A stretch of DNA of 64,000 nucleotides from an uncultured Saprospiraceae bacterium (GTDB lineage: Bacteria > Bacteroidota > Bacteroidia > Chitinophagales > Saprospiraceae): the NCBI GenBank assembly GCA_937944245.1, contig CALDYY010000009.1, positions 36,749 through 100,748 on the forward strand. Reading direction: 5' to 3'. Below, in pieces: positions 34,462 to 43,422 of the stretch. The position numbers and the translations under genes are program-made. Within the stretch, counting starts at the first letter, position 1, and each line of letters begins with the position of its first letter. The notes beneath the pieces are model-generated. The model was not told the origin of the DNA and ran no database searches. It saw only the letters and a list, made by a program, of their open reading frames with translations.

Positions 34462-34586
34462 AAGCGATTACAAATTTGCGCTGTCATTTCGTAATTCTGT
34501 CATTTCAAAGAAGAATGACCGCTTGCCAATTTTGATTTTACTTGTATATTCGGCTTTTATTCCAAACAAAAAAATTTCTTTTTTAT

Positions 34587-35657
34587 ATGAATTTTGTAAT
34601 TGCAACATTGCCGGGTGATGGCATAGGTCCAGAGGTGGTCAATCAAGCAGTAAAAGTGCTATCGGCGATTGGTAAAAAATTTGGACATCAATTTGAATTC
34701 AGGTATAGCCCTGTGGGTGCGACGGCGATTGATGCGCTAGGCGATCCCTTCCCAGAAGAAACATTTCAAAATTGTCTAACTGCTGATGCGGTACTTTTTG
34801 GTGCTATCGGCGACCCTAAATATGACAATGACCCCAAAGCAAAGATTAGACCAGAGCAGGGGCTACTTGCTATGCGCCAGCAATTAGGCTTATTTGCCAA
34901 CATAAGACCAGTAACTACTTTCAAATCGCTGATACACAAGTCGCCATTGCGTCCTGATTTAGTAGAAGGTGCTGATTTAGTGGTTATTAGAGAATTAACG
35001 GGTGGTATTTATTTCGGTCAACCAAGAGGGCGTTCTGAGAATTTGAAAACGGCTTACGATACTTGCGTTTATCACGAACATGAAATTGTGCGTATCACAG
35101 AATTGGCTTTTGATTATGCTGCCAAACGAAGAAAAAAATTAACAGTTGTGGATAAAGCTAATGTTCTAGCCACTTCTCGCCTATGGCGTGAAACAGTGCA
35201 GAACATGACTCCGAATTATCCCGATATTGAGGTGAACTATATGTTTGTGGACAACGCTGCCATGCAACTCATTCAGTGGCCCAAGCAATTTGACGTCATT
35301 GTTACTGAAAATATGTTTGGCGATATTCTTTCGGATGAATCAAGCGTTATCACAGGTTCATTAGGGCTTTTGCCGTCGGCTTCGGTAGGTACACATACCT
35401 CTGTTTTTGAGCCTATTCATGGTTCTTATCCTCAAGCAGCAGGTAAAAATATTGCCAATCCAATAGCGACAGTGCTTTCCGCAGCTATTCTTTTGGAAGT
35501 AGGCTTAGGATTAGTAGAAGAAGCTAAAGCAGTGAGAGCGGCAGTGGATGCGTCTTTGGAGGCACAAATGGTTACAGAAGATATTGCATTTAATAAATCG
35601 AAAGCCAGTTCGACGTCGGGAGTAGGTGATTGGTTACACGATTTCTTATTGAAGTAA
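34587..35657 (+). CDS. leuB: 3-isopropylmalate dehydrogenase
   Basis: 356 residues when started at the ATG at 34587, right before the conserved [14 protein letters not shown]; the track's longer start adds a non-conserved tail. LeuB oxidises and decarboxylates 3-isopropylmalate in leucine synthesis. Family motifs seen are AVGxP-region [22 protein letters not shown], the catalytic Tyr and Lys stretches, [14 protein letters not shown] and the NAD-binding [18 protein letters not shown]. No other leu genes are nearby, so the gene is separated from the rest of its pathway. A good stem-loop follows it. Confidence 0.95.
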   Translation: MNFVIATLPGDGIGPEVVNQAVKVLSAIGKKFGHQFEFRYSPVGATAIDALGDPFPEETFQNCLTADAVLFGAIGDPKYDNDPKAKIRPEQGLLAMRQQLGLFANIRPVTTFKSLIHKSPLRPDLVEGADLVVIRELTGGIYFGQPRGRSENLKTAYDTCVYHEHEIVRITELAFDYAAKRRKKLTVVDKANVLATSRLWRETVQNMTPNYPDIEVNYMFVDNAAMQLIQWPKQFDVIVTENMFGDILSDESSVITGSLGLLPSASVGTHTSVFEPIHGSYPQAAGKNIANPIATVLSAAILLEVGLGLVEEAKAVRAAVDASLEAQMVTEDIAFNKSKASSTSGVGDWLHDFLLK

Positions 35658-35678
35658 ATACTTTTGAGCATAAAAGGC

Positions 35679-35704
35679 GGATGGAGTTGAATGAAACTCC
35701 ATCC
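35679..35704 (+). terminator. Terminator-like hairpin after leuB
   Basis: GGATGGAGTT (35679-35688) pairs perfectly with AACTCCATCC (35695-35704) around the loop GAATGA, 21 bases after the leuB stop. The tail is AAATTAGG, so it lacks a proper U-run. Confidence 0.6.
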
Positions 35705-35863
35705 AAATTAGGTAGTAGTACGTGTGTTTGTAGCAGTAAGCTGAAAAAAATCCAGAATCTTCCTACGCAAAGAATAATATCCCATCGTTGGAAGTAAAGT
35801 GAATGCGTAGTCGACTTTTATTATGACATTTGCTACAGTAACACAAAGGTATATTTTTTATTT

Positions 35864-35900
35864 TAATATATAAAATTTTTCAAAAAAATTTTATATATTA
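35864..35900. repeat. 17-bp perfect AT-only inverted repeat
   Basis: TAATATATAAAATTTTT and its exact complement are separated by 3 bases. It stands in the 320-base gap between leuB and the convergent OsmC gene, about 80 bases beyond the OsmC stop. It may be a weak bidirectional terminator or simply AT-rich sequence. The remainder of the gap shows nothing recognisable. Confidence 0.5.
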
Positions 35901-35978
35901 ATTTATTGATTTACTCAATTCGCTACAAGTGTAAGCATCAATTTAACGAAATTACACTTATTGATACAAACACAAGTG

Positions 35979-36395
35979 CTATGTCACAATCTCGTAGCTC
36001 CAAGTTATTTTTGCTGTTTTTTCCAAAGTTTTAGCTACGGAGCAATACTTTTCCATTGAGAGTTGTATTGCTCGTTCTGCTTTTTCTGGCTTTAATTCGC
36101 CAAATAGCTTGTAATGCACATGAATTTCAGTGAATAGCGATGGTACTGCCTCTGGCTCGCGCGCTGCTTTTATTTCAATATGAATATCGTCTAATATTTG
36201 GCGTTGTTTATTTAGAATACTGATAACATCAATAGCACTGCATCCTCCAAGTGCAGCCAGTAATGTTTGCATTGGGCGCATTCCTTTATTGCCACCACCT
36301 ATGGCTGGTGAGCCATCCATGATTATACTGTTACCACTTTCGTTGAGGGCAACCATTTGATAAGCGTCATCTAAGCGTTTGAGCTTTATTTCCAT
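35979..36395 (-). CDS. OsmC-family protein
   Basis: 138 residues, the usual OsmC/YhfA length. Two conserved cysteines are present, one in LGGCSAIDVISIL (about 52) and one in MEKYCSVAKTLE (about 117), the pair that forms the peroxidatic and resolving site in OsmC/Ohr enzymes. The RPMQTLLAALGGCSAID pattern is closest to the YhfA-like subgroup rather than Ohr. A role in organic peroxide or reactive-thiol metabolism is likely but the substrate is open. It is transcribed away from the LytTR regulator region and starts about 70 bases after that gene's stop, so it could be the last gene of the same transcript. Confidence 0.85.
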   Translation of the reverse strand: MEIKLKRLDDAYQMVALNESGNSIIMDGSPAIGGGNKGMRPMQTLLAALGGCSAIDVISILNKQRQILDDIHIEIKAAREPEAVPSLFTEIHVHYKLFGELKPEKAERAIQLSMEKYCSVAKTLEKTAKITWSYEIVT

Positions 36396-36465
36396 AAAAG
36401 TTTACTTTTTTATCCATTAATGTCTAGCTCAGAACAATATGATAGATGGGAGGGTTGAGCCAGAG

Positions 36466-37227
36466 TCATGCGCCTAGCCAATGTTTAAAATCTTTTACTC
36501 TATCGCGGCTAACGATTAAATCTAAATCTGATTTGGGATTAACTTGGAGTGCTAAACGATTATTAAAGTAAGGAGCTATGCGCTCAATAGCATTCACATG
36601 AGTAATGACTTTTCGGTTGATGCGAAAAAATAATTTTGGGTGCAGCATTTCCTCAATTTGGTCGAGGGTGTAGTCAAGTAGATGTTTTTGTGCGGAAAAA
36701 GTTTTTAGAAAGGTTAAACTGTTTTCAGAAAAAAAGTAAGCAATTTGCGCCACGCCAATGTGCATCATTTGCTGCCCAGTTTTCACTAAAAAACGCTCTG
36801 TGTATTCCTTTTGCATGATGCTTGAGAGCAGTTGTTGAATACTTTGCACATTGTATTGAGTAGGTTGATGCTGATGCAGTTGCTCAAATTTTTGAAAAGC
36901 GTGGGCAAGTTCTTCTTCTTGTATTGGTTTAAGCAGATAATCCACACTATTCACTTTGAAAGCACGAATAGCATATTCATCAAATGCCGTAGTAAAAATG
37001 ATAGGGTTGGTTAAATTAACTTTAGTAAAAATATCAAAACTTAGCCCATCGGCTAATTGAATGTCAAAAAAAGCCAAATCTGGTGCAGAATGATGCTTTA
37101 ACCATTCTACAGTGTCTTCGACAGTATCTGTGGAAGCTAAGATGTTAGCTGTTGGTCGAATTTGTTGAATCAAACTCATCAATCGCTTTGCTGCATGATG
37201 TTCGTCTTCGACAATTAAAATATTCAT
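36466..37227 (-). CDS. LytTR-family response regulator without adjacent kinase
   Basis: 253 residues: receiver domain (about 1-120) with the VEDE pocket, phospho-acceptor Asp in LAFFDIQLADG (about 55), TTAFDEYAIRAF and LLKPI, then a LytTR DNA-binding domain (about 145-253) with FRINRKVITHVNAIERI. This is the LytR/AlgR type usually paired with a LytS-like kinase gene. Here the upstream neighbour, 23 bases away and co-oriented, is instead a ROK-family sugar kinase, and no kinase is found nearby. Its partner must be encoded elsewhere. It is not a close copy of the regulator at 17918. Confidence 0.92.
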   Translation of the reverse strand: MNILIVEDEHHAAKRLMSLIQQIRPTANILASTDTVEDTVEWLKHHSAPDLAFFDIQLADGLSFDIFTKVNLTNPIIFTTAFDEYAIRAFKVNSVDYLLKPIQEEELAHAFQKFEQLHQHQPTQYNVQSIQQLLSSIMQKEYTERFLVKTGQQMMHIGVAQIAYFFSENSLTFLKTFSAQKHLLDYTLDQIEEMLHPKLFFRINRKVITHVNAIERIAPYFNNRLALQVNPKSDLDLIVSRDRVKDFKHWLGA

Positions 37228-37250
37228 GCTAGAATTTCTGCTTGAATTAT

Positions 37251-38039
37251 TTATTCGATAACTTGTGCTTCTGCTGAAGCATTTCTTTTTCCCATCTCTT
37301 GACTGGCATAAATGGCTGCGCCAATTGCGCCTGCTTTATTTCGATAATTCGCTACTTTTATAGGGACATCAAGCGTGATTTTTTGGCTAAACTTAGCAAA
37401 CTTTTTACTCGTACCACCACCAAGAATAATTAAGTTTGGCGATATTAAACGATTTAGATGCAACAAATAGCTATTGAAACGCTCTCCCCATTCGTCCCAA
37501 CTTAATTTTTCTTCTTGCCTTACCTTGTCCGAAGCGTAATGCTCAGCTACTTTGCCTTTTAAAATGAAATGCCCAAACTCTGTATTGCGCACCAAGTGCC
37601 CATCCGTGAACACCGCAGAACCTAGACCAGACCCTATGGTAATCAGAATTACTGTTCCTCCCTCGCCCTTGCCTACCCCGAATTGTATTTCTGCAATACC
37701 TGCTGCATCTGCATCATTTACCGCTACTACTGGACACCCTGTAAAATCGCCAAATATTTTTTCGATATTTGTACCAATCCATTGTGCATCAATATTGGCA
37801 GCCGATAGTGCTATCCCGTTAATCACAATAGAGGGAAAACCAACACCAATAAGACCATCCTTCCACTGGTGCATATTGACTAACTCCTTGAATGCTCTAG
37901 CCATAGCCATAGGTGTAGCTGGCATAGGCGTAGCAACTTTAAGTCGCTCTGTTAGCATCTCTCCCGTGGTGGTGTCCACGATTCCTCCTTTGATACCCGA
38001 AGCACCTACATCAATTCCCATTACAAGTTTCAAATCCAT
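37251..38039 (-). CDS. ROK-family polyphosphate glucokinase-like protein
   Basis: 262 residues. The N-terminal phosphate loop is [15 protein letters not shown], the catalytic-Asp region is [15 protein letters not shown], and the second phosphate motif is [16 protein letters not shown]; the NTEFGHFI segment follows. This combination and the short length fit polyphosphate:glucose phosphotransferase (PpgK), which makes glucose 6-phosphate from polyphosphate or ATP, better than the zinc-finger ROK glucokinases. The zinc-binding CxCGxxGC motif of those is absent. It is directly upstream of the LytTR regulator in an apparent operon. ATP use versus polyphosphate use cannot be decided from sequence alone. 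Confidence 0.82.
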   Translation of the reverse strand: MDLKLVMGIDVGASGIKGGIVDTTTGEMLTERLKVATPMPATPMAMARAFKELVNMHQWKDGLIGVGFPSIVINGIALSAANIDAQWIGTNIEKIFGDFTGCPVVAVNDADAAGIAEIQFGVGKGEGGTVILITIGSGLGSAVFTDGHLVRNTEFGHFILKGKVAEHYASDKVRQEEKLSWDEWGERFNSYLLHLNRLISPNLIILGGGTSKKFAKFSQKITLDVPIKVANYRNKAGAIGAAIYASQEMGKRNASAEAQVIE

Positions 38040-38105
38040 GTCTTTAATGGCTAATGACTAATGATTTCCACTACTATTGGTGAATAAAAATTTATTTGTT
38101 TCATT

Positions 38106-39020
38106 TTACTTAATTACAACAATTTTCATTGTTACGTCTTCTAATGGACGATCTCTTTGGTCAGTGGCAACTTCTGCAATTTTATCTAGTACATCCAGCC
38201 CTTGCACCACTCGCCCAAATACAGTGTATTGCGCATCCAACTGTGGAGTGCCACCTTGTGCTAAATAAGCAGCTTTTTGTTCATCAGTGTAACGAATACC
38301 CATTCTGGATTGAACGACGTTTAACATATTTTCATCTACGGGTCTGCCTTGAACGATGTAAAACTGTGATCCTGATGATTTTCGCTGAGGATTGATTTGG
38401 TCGCCTGTTCTCGCTGCTGCTAGTGCGCCTTTAACGTGCACATGGTCAGGGGAAATCTCTGCATCCACTTGGTAGCCTGGTCCACCCATACCTAAGGCTC
38501 TTCCTGCTACTGCTCCTTTAGAGTCGGGGTCGCCACCTTGTACCATGAAACCACTGATTACACGGTGGAAAAGTAGGCTATCATAAAAACCTTCTTCCGC
38601 CAACTTAATAAAATTGTCGCGGTGCTTTGGTGTTGAGTTGAATAATTCAATCAACATATTGCCGAACGGTGTTTGTAATTCGACTAAACATTGCTCTGGT
38701 GCTGTTATCACGATTTTCTGTTTAATGATTCTTTCTTTCTTTCCTTTTATCGCTTTTAGTTCCACTTCATAATTGCCCGAAGCCATGTAGCGATGTGTTG
38801 GCTCTAGTTCTGTGGAAGTTGATTTATCGCCAAATTGCCAAGCATAATTTTCTGCTTTTTCAGATTGATTCTCGAATTTTACTATGGCAGGAGCTACTGT
38901 ACTTTCAGGAGTGTAGGTGAAATTTGGGATAGGCGCACATCCTGTGAAATATATTCCAGCAATAAATAGTAGCAGCGTATTCTGAAGTTTTACCTTAATA
39001 TTTCTTTGGACTAATCTCAC
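38106..39020 (-). CDS. PKD-domain cyclophilin lipoprotein (peptidyl-prolyl isomerase)
   Basis: 304 residues. A lipoprotein signal ends IYFTGC (lipid Cys near 28). A single PKD domain follows (about 35-110, with YAWQFGDKST and THRYMASGNYEVEL). The C-terminal part is a cyclophilin domain (about 112-300) with FHRVISGFMVQGGD, the SSGSQFYIV motif and the YTVFGRVVQGLDVLDKI end. It should catalyse prolyl cis-trans isomerisation outside the cytoplasm, helping fold exported proteins. The catalytic Arg of FHRV is present. It lies upstream of the ROK and LytTR genes in the same direction, 66 bases from the former. The PKD fusion is unusual but the domain boundaries look clean. Confidence 0.9.
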   Translation of the reverse strand: MRLVQRNIKVKLQNTLLLFIAGIYFTGCAPIPNFTYTPESTVAPAIVKFENQSEKAENYAWQFGDKSTSTELEPTHRYMASGNYEVELKAIKGKKERIIKQKIVITAPEQCLVELQTPFGNMLIELFNSTPKHRDNFIKLAEEGFYDSLLFHRVISGFMVQGGDPDSKGAVAGRALGMGGPGYQVDAEISPDHVHVKGALAAARTGDQINPQRKSSGSQFYIVQGRPVDENMLNVVQSRMGIRYTDEQKAAYLAQGGTPQLDAQYTVFGRVVQGLDVLDKIAEVATDQRDRPLEDVTMKIVVIK

Positions 39021-39073
39021 GTTGTCTGTATAGTTTTATTGATTAAGTTAAATAGAGCCGCAATTAATGACCA

Positions 39074-39421
39074 CTAAATTCCTTGCACCTTGAAATATTT
39101 AATTATTTTTTCTTGCAACATTCGTTCTTGTTCTTTTACGCCACTTACCTCTATCGGACGGAGTGCTTTCCAGTGAGGCCAACCATCGGCATCTCTTCCC
39201 TCAAATTCAAAGTAGCCGTCGTCGCTCAGCAAATGACAAATGGCAATGTGCATTAAGTCTTGTTTTTCTTCCTTTGAGAATTTTTCTTTCACAAAACCCA
39301 ATTCCTGAATGCCAATCAAAAAAAGGATGGCGTTGAGATCAGGTAAAATATCTCTATTCATTGTTTCTTTTACGTAGTGCCTTGTTTGAAGCCACTCAAA
39401 CTCAAATTCCCATACCTCCAT
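39074..39421 (-). CDS. Conserved-looking hypothetical protein
   Basis: 115 residues, acidic and Trp/Glu-rich, with no signal peptide or membrane segment. Notable stretches are MEVWEFEFEWLQTRHYV at the start, LLSDDGYFEFEGRDADGWPHW in the middle and a helical lysine-rich end. I do not recognise the family; the pattern resembles small cytosolic proteins found in many Bacteroidota genomes. It sits 53 bases upstream of the cyclophilin gene and reads in the same direction, so the two may be co-transcribed. Support for coding is the clean start, the balanced composition and the absence of a better overlapping frame. Confidence 0.6.
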   Translation of the reverse strand: MEVWEFEFEWLQTRHYVKETMNRDILPDLNAILFLIGIQELGFVKEKFSKEEKQDLMHIAICHLLSDDGYFEFEGRDADGWPHWKALRPIEVSGVKEQERMLQEKIIKYFKVQGI

Positions 39422-39554
39422 AGCCTACTTTTTCTAAAGTCAGTTAGCAAAAGTAATTATTTTTTACAAACTGCTAGTGGATGGATTAATTGTTTTTAAA
39501 TGTCGTTTCTCATGTTTGTGTATGCCTAAAAAGAACATATATGGGAAGTATTTA

Positions 39555-39712
39555 GAGTATATTTAAATTTTTAATTACTGAAGACCAATATTTATTTTAT
39601 GAACCTGACTTCATTAAGGCTTAGTCATTTAGCCCGCTAAACTCCCTCGCCTTTCTATTGTCAGAACCACCAACTATTGATTTTCAATTAAAGAAAATTT
39701 TTAAACAAGCTC
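39555..39712 (-). mobile_element. MITE-like element, complete copy with TTA flanks
   Basis: 158 bases beginning GAGTATATTTAAA and ending TTTAAACAAGCTC, imperfect terminal inverted repeats, with TTA on each side (39552-39554 and 39713-39715). About 137 bases of it recur in inverse orientation at 63864-64000 with six substitutions and one 4-base indel. It has no coding capacity and contains a central TTTAGC-CC-GCTAAA mini-palindrome. GAG...CTC ends and a 3-bp TNA duplication recall IS5-family elements (IS427 group); that assignment is inference. Confidence 0.75.
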
Positions 39713-39742
39713 TTATACTTAAGTATCTGACAAACGATAAAT

Positions 39743-39780
39743 GAAAAAAATCCCTCAACTAAAAGGTTGAAGGATTTTGA
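39743..39780 (-). terminator. Terminator of the tRNA-Cys gene
   Basis: On the minus strand, AAATCCTTCAAC pairs with GTTGAGGGATTT (one wobble) around the loop CTTTTA, followed by TTTTTT. It begins right after the tRNA 3' end and is a classical intrinsic terminator. Confidence 0.85.
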
Positions 39781-39781
39781 G

Positions 39782-39852
39782 AGGTTTCGAGCGGATTCGA
39801 ACCGCTGTACGAGGTTTTGCAGACCTCTGCCTAGCCACTCGGCCACGAAACC
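39782..39852 (-). tRNA. tRNA-Cys (anticodon GCA)
   Basis: Reading the minus strand, the acceptor stem GGTTTCG pairs with CGAAACC, the D-arm is GCCGAGTGGCTAGGC, the anticodon arm is GAGGT-CTGCAAA-ACCTC with anticodon GCA, and the T-arm is GCGG-TTCGAATC-CGCT. The discriminator base is U, as expected for cysteine tRNA. The 3' CCA is not encoded. It was folded by eye and all arms are complete. It lies near the MITE-like element, but neither end disrupts it. Confidence 0.96.
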
Positions 39853-40110
39853 ATTTTGATTGGAACGCAAAGATACAATGTTTTTTGTAAAAAAGCTAAT
39901 TTGAATTAAATACTTCAACAAAATAACTCGTTCATGAACTAAATAAAATAGTATTTTAGACAGAATTTCCAAAAAAATGTTTCACAGCTATTACTTTTGG
40001 GTTCTATGTTTTGTTGATAATCTTGATTAAAATAATTATTTCACCTTTGCAAAATTCACGATGTGTTTATGATGCAAAAAAGAATTATACATTAACCTAA
40101 CGTTTTGATT

Positions 40111-42666
40111 ATGAGATATTTTTCATTTTTAGCCCTACTGGTATTTTGTTTTACATGGAGCTGTAAAACGCCAGAGCCTTTAGTTACCATTCCAGCAGGT
40201 ATGGAAATGCGTACTATGGATACTATTTTTGTACGGCCTCCCCTACCAAATACAAGTGATGACGATGATGAACTCGCTTTAGAAGACGCTAGTAGTTACG
40301 AATTAAAGCCCTTCAATCCTAGTGCAACACGTATTCACAACTTATTACACACTAAATTGGACATTCGCTTTGATTGGGAAAAAGAACAAGTTATTGGAAA
40401 AGCTAACTTGAGACTTACGCCATATTTTTATCCTACGGATGAATTATTGCTTGATGCGAAAGGATTCATCTTCAATAAAATATCTTTTGCTGGAGGGAAG
40501 GAGGATTTAAAATATAAATACAATGGTGAGCAAATCACGATTCAACTAGGTAAAACTCACACCAGAAAAGATACTTTTGAGATATTCATTGATTACGTAG
40601 CTACTCCTAGAGCATCAGGTGGAAGTGCTGCAATTACTTCAGACAAAGGATTATTTTTTATCAATCCAAGAGGAAAAGAAGAAGGAAAGCCACAACAAAT
40701 ATGGACACAAGGTGAGACGGAGCATAACTCACGTTGGTTTCCTACCATTGATAAGCCTAACGAAAGATGCACTCAAGAAATATACATCACAGTAGAAGAT
40801 AAATATAGAACATTATCAAACGGTTTATTGACATCCTCTACTAAAAATGCTGACGGAACACGTACTGATTACTGGAAAATGGATATGCCTCATGCTCCTT
40901 ATTTGTTTGCAGTTGTGGTTGGTGAGTATGCAGTTGTGCAGGATAAATGGGAAAACATCCCTTTAGAATATTATGTTGAACCAAAATTCAAGGAATGGGC
41001 TAGGGATATTTTTCCTTACACACCAGATATGTTGAGCCTTTTTTCCGAAAAATTGGGTGTGCGTTATCCTTGGCAAAAGTATGCACAGGTAATTGTTCGT
41101 GATTATGTATCGGGAGCAATGGAAAATACAACAGCCGTTATTTTCGGTGAGTTTATGCAACTCGAAAGGGACGCATTAGTAGATAATTTGACCAATGAGA
41201 AAATTGTCGCACATGAGATGTTTCACCATTGGTTTGGTAACTATGTCACAACAGAGAGCTGGGCAAATTTGACAATGAATGAAGGCTTTGCTAATTATAG
41301 CGAATATCTTTGGCTGGAACACAAATACGGTAGAGCAGAGGCTGATTATCATTGGTTGCAGGAGTTTCGTGGTTATTTGGCACAGAAAAATATTCATCCG
41401 TTAATTCACTACGGCTATGGTGAAAAGGAAGAAATGTTTGACCAGCACAGTTACAATAAAGGTGGAATGGTGTTGCACATGTTGCGTAACTACATTGGCG
41501 ATGAAGCGTTTTGGGCAAGTCTTAATTTGTACCTTACACGCAATGCTTACACGGAAGTAGAAGCGGACGAGTTGCGCCTAGCTTGTGAGGATGTTACAGG
41601 CAAAGACCTTATTTGGTTCTTCGACCAGTGGTTTCATCAGCAAGGGCATCCAGAATTAAGCGTCCTTTATTACTATGATGAGGAAAATAAAAAAGTGTTG
41701 GTAACTGTTGAGCAGCAGCAAGATGCTAAGAAAATGCCACCTATTTTTCAATTGCCTGTGGCTATTCACTTGTATAGCAGTGAGAAAGAATTTACACGCA
41801 AAGAAGTATTCATCAATAAACGTTTACAGACGTTTGAGTTTGATATGGCGACTAAGCCAAAACTTGTTGTTTTTGATGCAGATAGAGTCTTATTGGCGGT
41901 CATCAATCAGAATAAGTCGCTTGAAGAATATGCGTTTCAATATTATAATGGTCTGAAATTTATGGATCGTTATGAAGCGCTGATGGCGATTGCTCAGTCG
42001 GATGACGATTCATTTGACCAAGTCTTTGTGGATGCTTTAAATGACTCATTTTATGCGCTCCGTACTTTTGGTGTTTATCGAATGGACATGGAAGACCGAT
42101 TGATACAAAAGAAAATGCAAAGTATTGCACTCAACGACCCTCACTCGGAAGTTCGTGCTTCTGCATTAGAGCGTTTGTTAGAAGTAGAAGGGCAAGATTA
42201 TAAACCACTTTTTGAGCAAATACTAAAAGACGATAAAGCTGCGGCAGTAAAAGCTATTGCTATGCAAGGTTTGGCGATGGGTTATATCGCTAGTGGTGAT
42301 CTTAGCTATCTATCTTTTTTTGAAAATAACTGGTTGAAAATAGATGGTTACGAGGCACTTGAGTTCTTTGATGGATATTCAGAACTTGTTTCGCTTGGAG
42401 ACGTGGCACAAGTGCTTGCTTCAGCCCAAAAATTGAAGCAAGTTGCTACACAAGATGGTTCTATTTTTAGACGATTTGGCGCAACCAAAGCAATTAACAA
42501 TCTGCATGGTGTATTTTATATGCGTATAGAAGAAGCAAAGAATACAAATAATTATCAATCATTGAAAGATGCTGATGCAATTTTAGTGGATATGATTCAG
42601 GAAATAAAGCAAAAAGAAACGAACATGCAGTTAAAGCAAATTTATTTGGATATTCCGAATCCTTAA
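40111..42666 (+). CDS. M1-family metallopeptidase lipoprotein
   Basis: 851 residues from the ATG at 40111 (the track's TTG is 6 bases earlier). The lipoprotein signal ends FTWSC (lipid Cys near 18). An M1 aminopeptidase fold follows, with the substrate motif GAMENTT near 335, the zinc site HEMFHHW (HExxH) and the third ligand Glu in MNEGFANYSEYLW, 18 residues later. The C-terminal ~200 residues are helical, with HEAT-like pattern. It should trim N-terminal residues from peptides at the cell envelope. It stands as a single gene, ended by a strong hairpin. Confidence in the family is very high; the native substrate is unknown. Confidence 0.94.
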   Translation: MRYFSFLALLVFCFTWSCKTPEPLVTIPAGMEMRTMDTIFVRPPLPNTSDDDDELALEDASSYELKPFNPSATRIHNLLHTKLDIRFDWEKEQVIGKANLRLTPYFYPTDELLLDAKGFIFNKISFAGGKEDLKYKYNGEQITIQLGKTHTRKDTFEIFIDYVATPRASGGSAAITSDKGLFFINPRGKEEGKPQQIWTQGETEHNSRWFPTIDKPNERCTQEIYITVEDKYRTLSNGLLTSSTKNADGTRTDYWKMDMPHAPYLFAVVVGEYAVVQDKWENIPLEYYVEPKFKEWARDIFPYTPDMLSLFSEKLGVRYPWQKYAQVIVRDYVSGAMENTTAVIFGEFMQLERDALVDNLTNEKIVAHEMFHHWFGNYVTTESWANLTMNEGFANYSEYLWLEHKYGRAEADYHWLQEFRGYLAQKNIHPLIHYGYGEKEEMFDQHSYNKGGMVLHMLRNYIGDEAFWASLNLYLTRNAYTEVEADELRLACEDVTGKDLIWFFDQWFHQQGHPELSVLYYYDEENKKVLVTVEQQQDAKKMPPIFQLPVAIHLYSSEKEFTRKEVFINKRLQTFEFDMATKPKLVVFDADRVLLAVINQNKSLEEYAFQYYNGLKFMDRYEALMAIAQSDDDSFDQVFVDALNDSFYALRTFGVYRMDMEDRLIQKKMQSIALNDPHSEVRASALERLLEVEGQDYKPLFEQILKDDKAAAVKAIAMQGLAMGYIASGDLSYLSFFENNWLKIDGYEALEFFDGYSELVSLGDVAQVLASAQKLKQVATQDGSIFRRFGATKAINNLHGVFYMRIEEAKNTNNYQSLKDADAILVDMIQEIKQKETNMQLKQIYLDIPNP

Positions 42667-42689
42667 AATTTGGAAATCTGCTCATTTGA

Positions 42690-42732
42690 GTAGCAAGCGT
42701 GTACGCGTTTTGTGTAGGTATGCGCTTGCTAC
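42690..42732 (+). terminator. Stem-loop after the M1 peptidase gene
   Basis: GTAGCAAGCG (42690-42699) and CGCTTGCTAC (42723-42732) form a perfect 10-bp stem with inner partial pairing (GTGTACGC / GGTATGCGC region). It starts 24 bases after the stop. The tail ACACAAATAAAA lacks a U-run, so termination may be imperfect. Confidence 0.6.
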
Positions 42733-42947
42733 ACACAAATAAAATAGCTTTATCATCAATTTTTTTCTTCAATTTTTTTCTTTGTATAACTTACAATTTC
42801 CTTGCTGAAATACAAAAACAGCCTATGTTTTTTACTTTAGAAAACTGGAAATCAGTGCAAATACATATTAAGATATTAAAATTAAAATACAGAATATTAT
42901 TATTTCGTACTGGATTGACCTAAAATATTATCTCATATTTGTATCGT

Positions 42948-43083
42948 GATGAGTAGGAAATGTAAGCAGAGTGGGGAAAAGCAGGGGAGATATTCCTATT
43001 TGTTTTGTGTGTAACGACTTACTATGGCAATTATAAATCTCATGGACTATGTACAGGAGCATCTCCCCAGATGCTCTTTTTTT
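42948..43083 (+). ncRNA. Candidate small RNA with intrinsic terminator
   Basis: A promoter-like TTGACC (42915-42920) and TATTTG (42936-42941) precede about 135 bases with no ORF. They end in a very strong terminator, GAGCATCT-CCCC-AGATGCTC-T7 (43057-43083), that belongs to no neighbouring gene; the next gene starts 340 bases on and the previous one ended 280 bases before. GGGGAGAT at 42984-42991 is complementary to ATCTCCCC in the terminator, allowing an alternative fold. I cannot match it to a known RNA family; 6S RNA or a phylum-specific sRNA should be tested. The exact 5' end is a guess. Confidence 0.5.
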
Positions 43084-43422
43084 GTTTACAGCACAAATAT
43101 ATATCTTTTTTAATGAAAAAATATAGTAATATCACAAAAATATATAACTTTAACATATGTGTATAGTTTAAATGATTGATATTCAATTTTTTATAAAAAA
43201 AGTGTGCTAAAAAAATCTATCCTTAGATAAGAATATTTTTTTGATCATTTCATATATATCAAACGCACCTGTAACAAATCATTAATTAGCCCATATTCAA
43301 AGTGCATATTTTTTCTTTTCTTGTGCTATATTTTGTCGCTTGGATAATTTCCAAAAGATAAAGTCTTTTTTCCATCAACGAATAGTAGTCCAACATTATA
43401 ATTGTTTAAATTGCTGCCGCGT
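43084..43422 (+). other. AT-rich intergenic region before the glucosaminidase gene
   Basis: About 340 bases, very AT-rich, between the sRNA terminator and the next start codon. No ORF, repeat or clear promoter could be identified, although TATATTTTGTCG near 43330 is a weak -7-like string. Confidence 0.4.

Noticed and set aside
37552-38061. 169-residue + strand ORF opposite the ROK gene
   Set aside because: Antisense shadow of a confidently identified kinase; Pro/Ser/Ile-rich low-complexity composition.
39688-39972. 94-residue minus ORF across the tRNA region
   Set aside because: It reads through tRNA-Cys and the MITE end; not a protein gene.
41176-41518. Minus ORFs inside the M1 peptidase gene
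   Set aside because: Shadows of the zinc-site region on the opposite strand.
42699-42923. 74-residue ORF after the M1 peptidase
   Set aside because: It starts within a terminator hairpin, is AT-driven and shows no family features.
42948-43083. Candidate RNA interpreted as SRP 4.5S RNA
   Set aside because: A GGAA and a GCAG occur close together near its 5' end, but the flanking symmetric loop and stem sequences of SRP RNA are not present.
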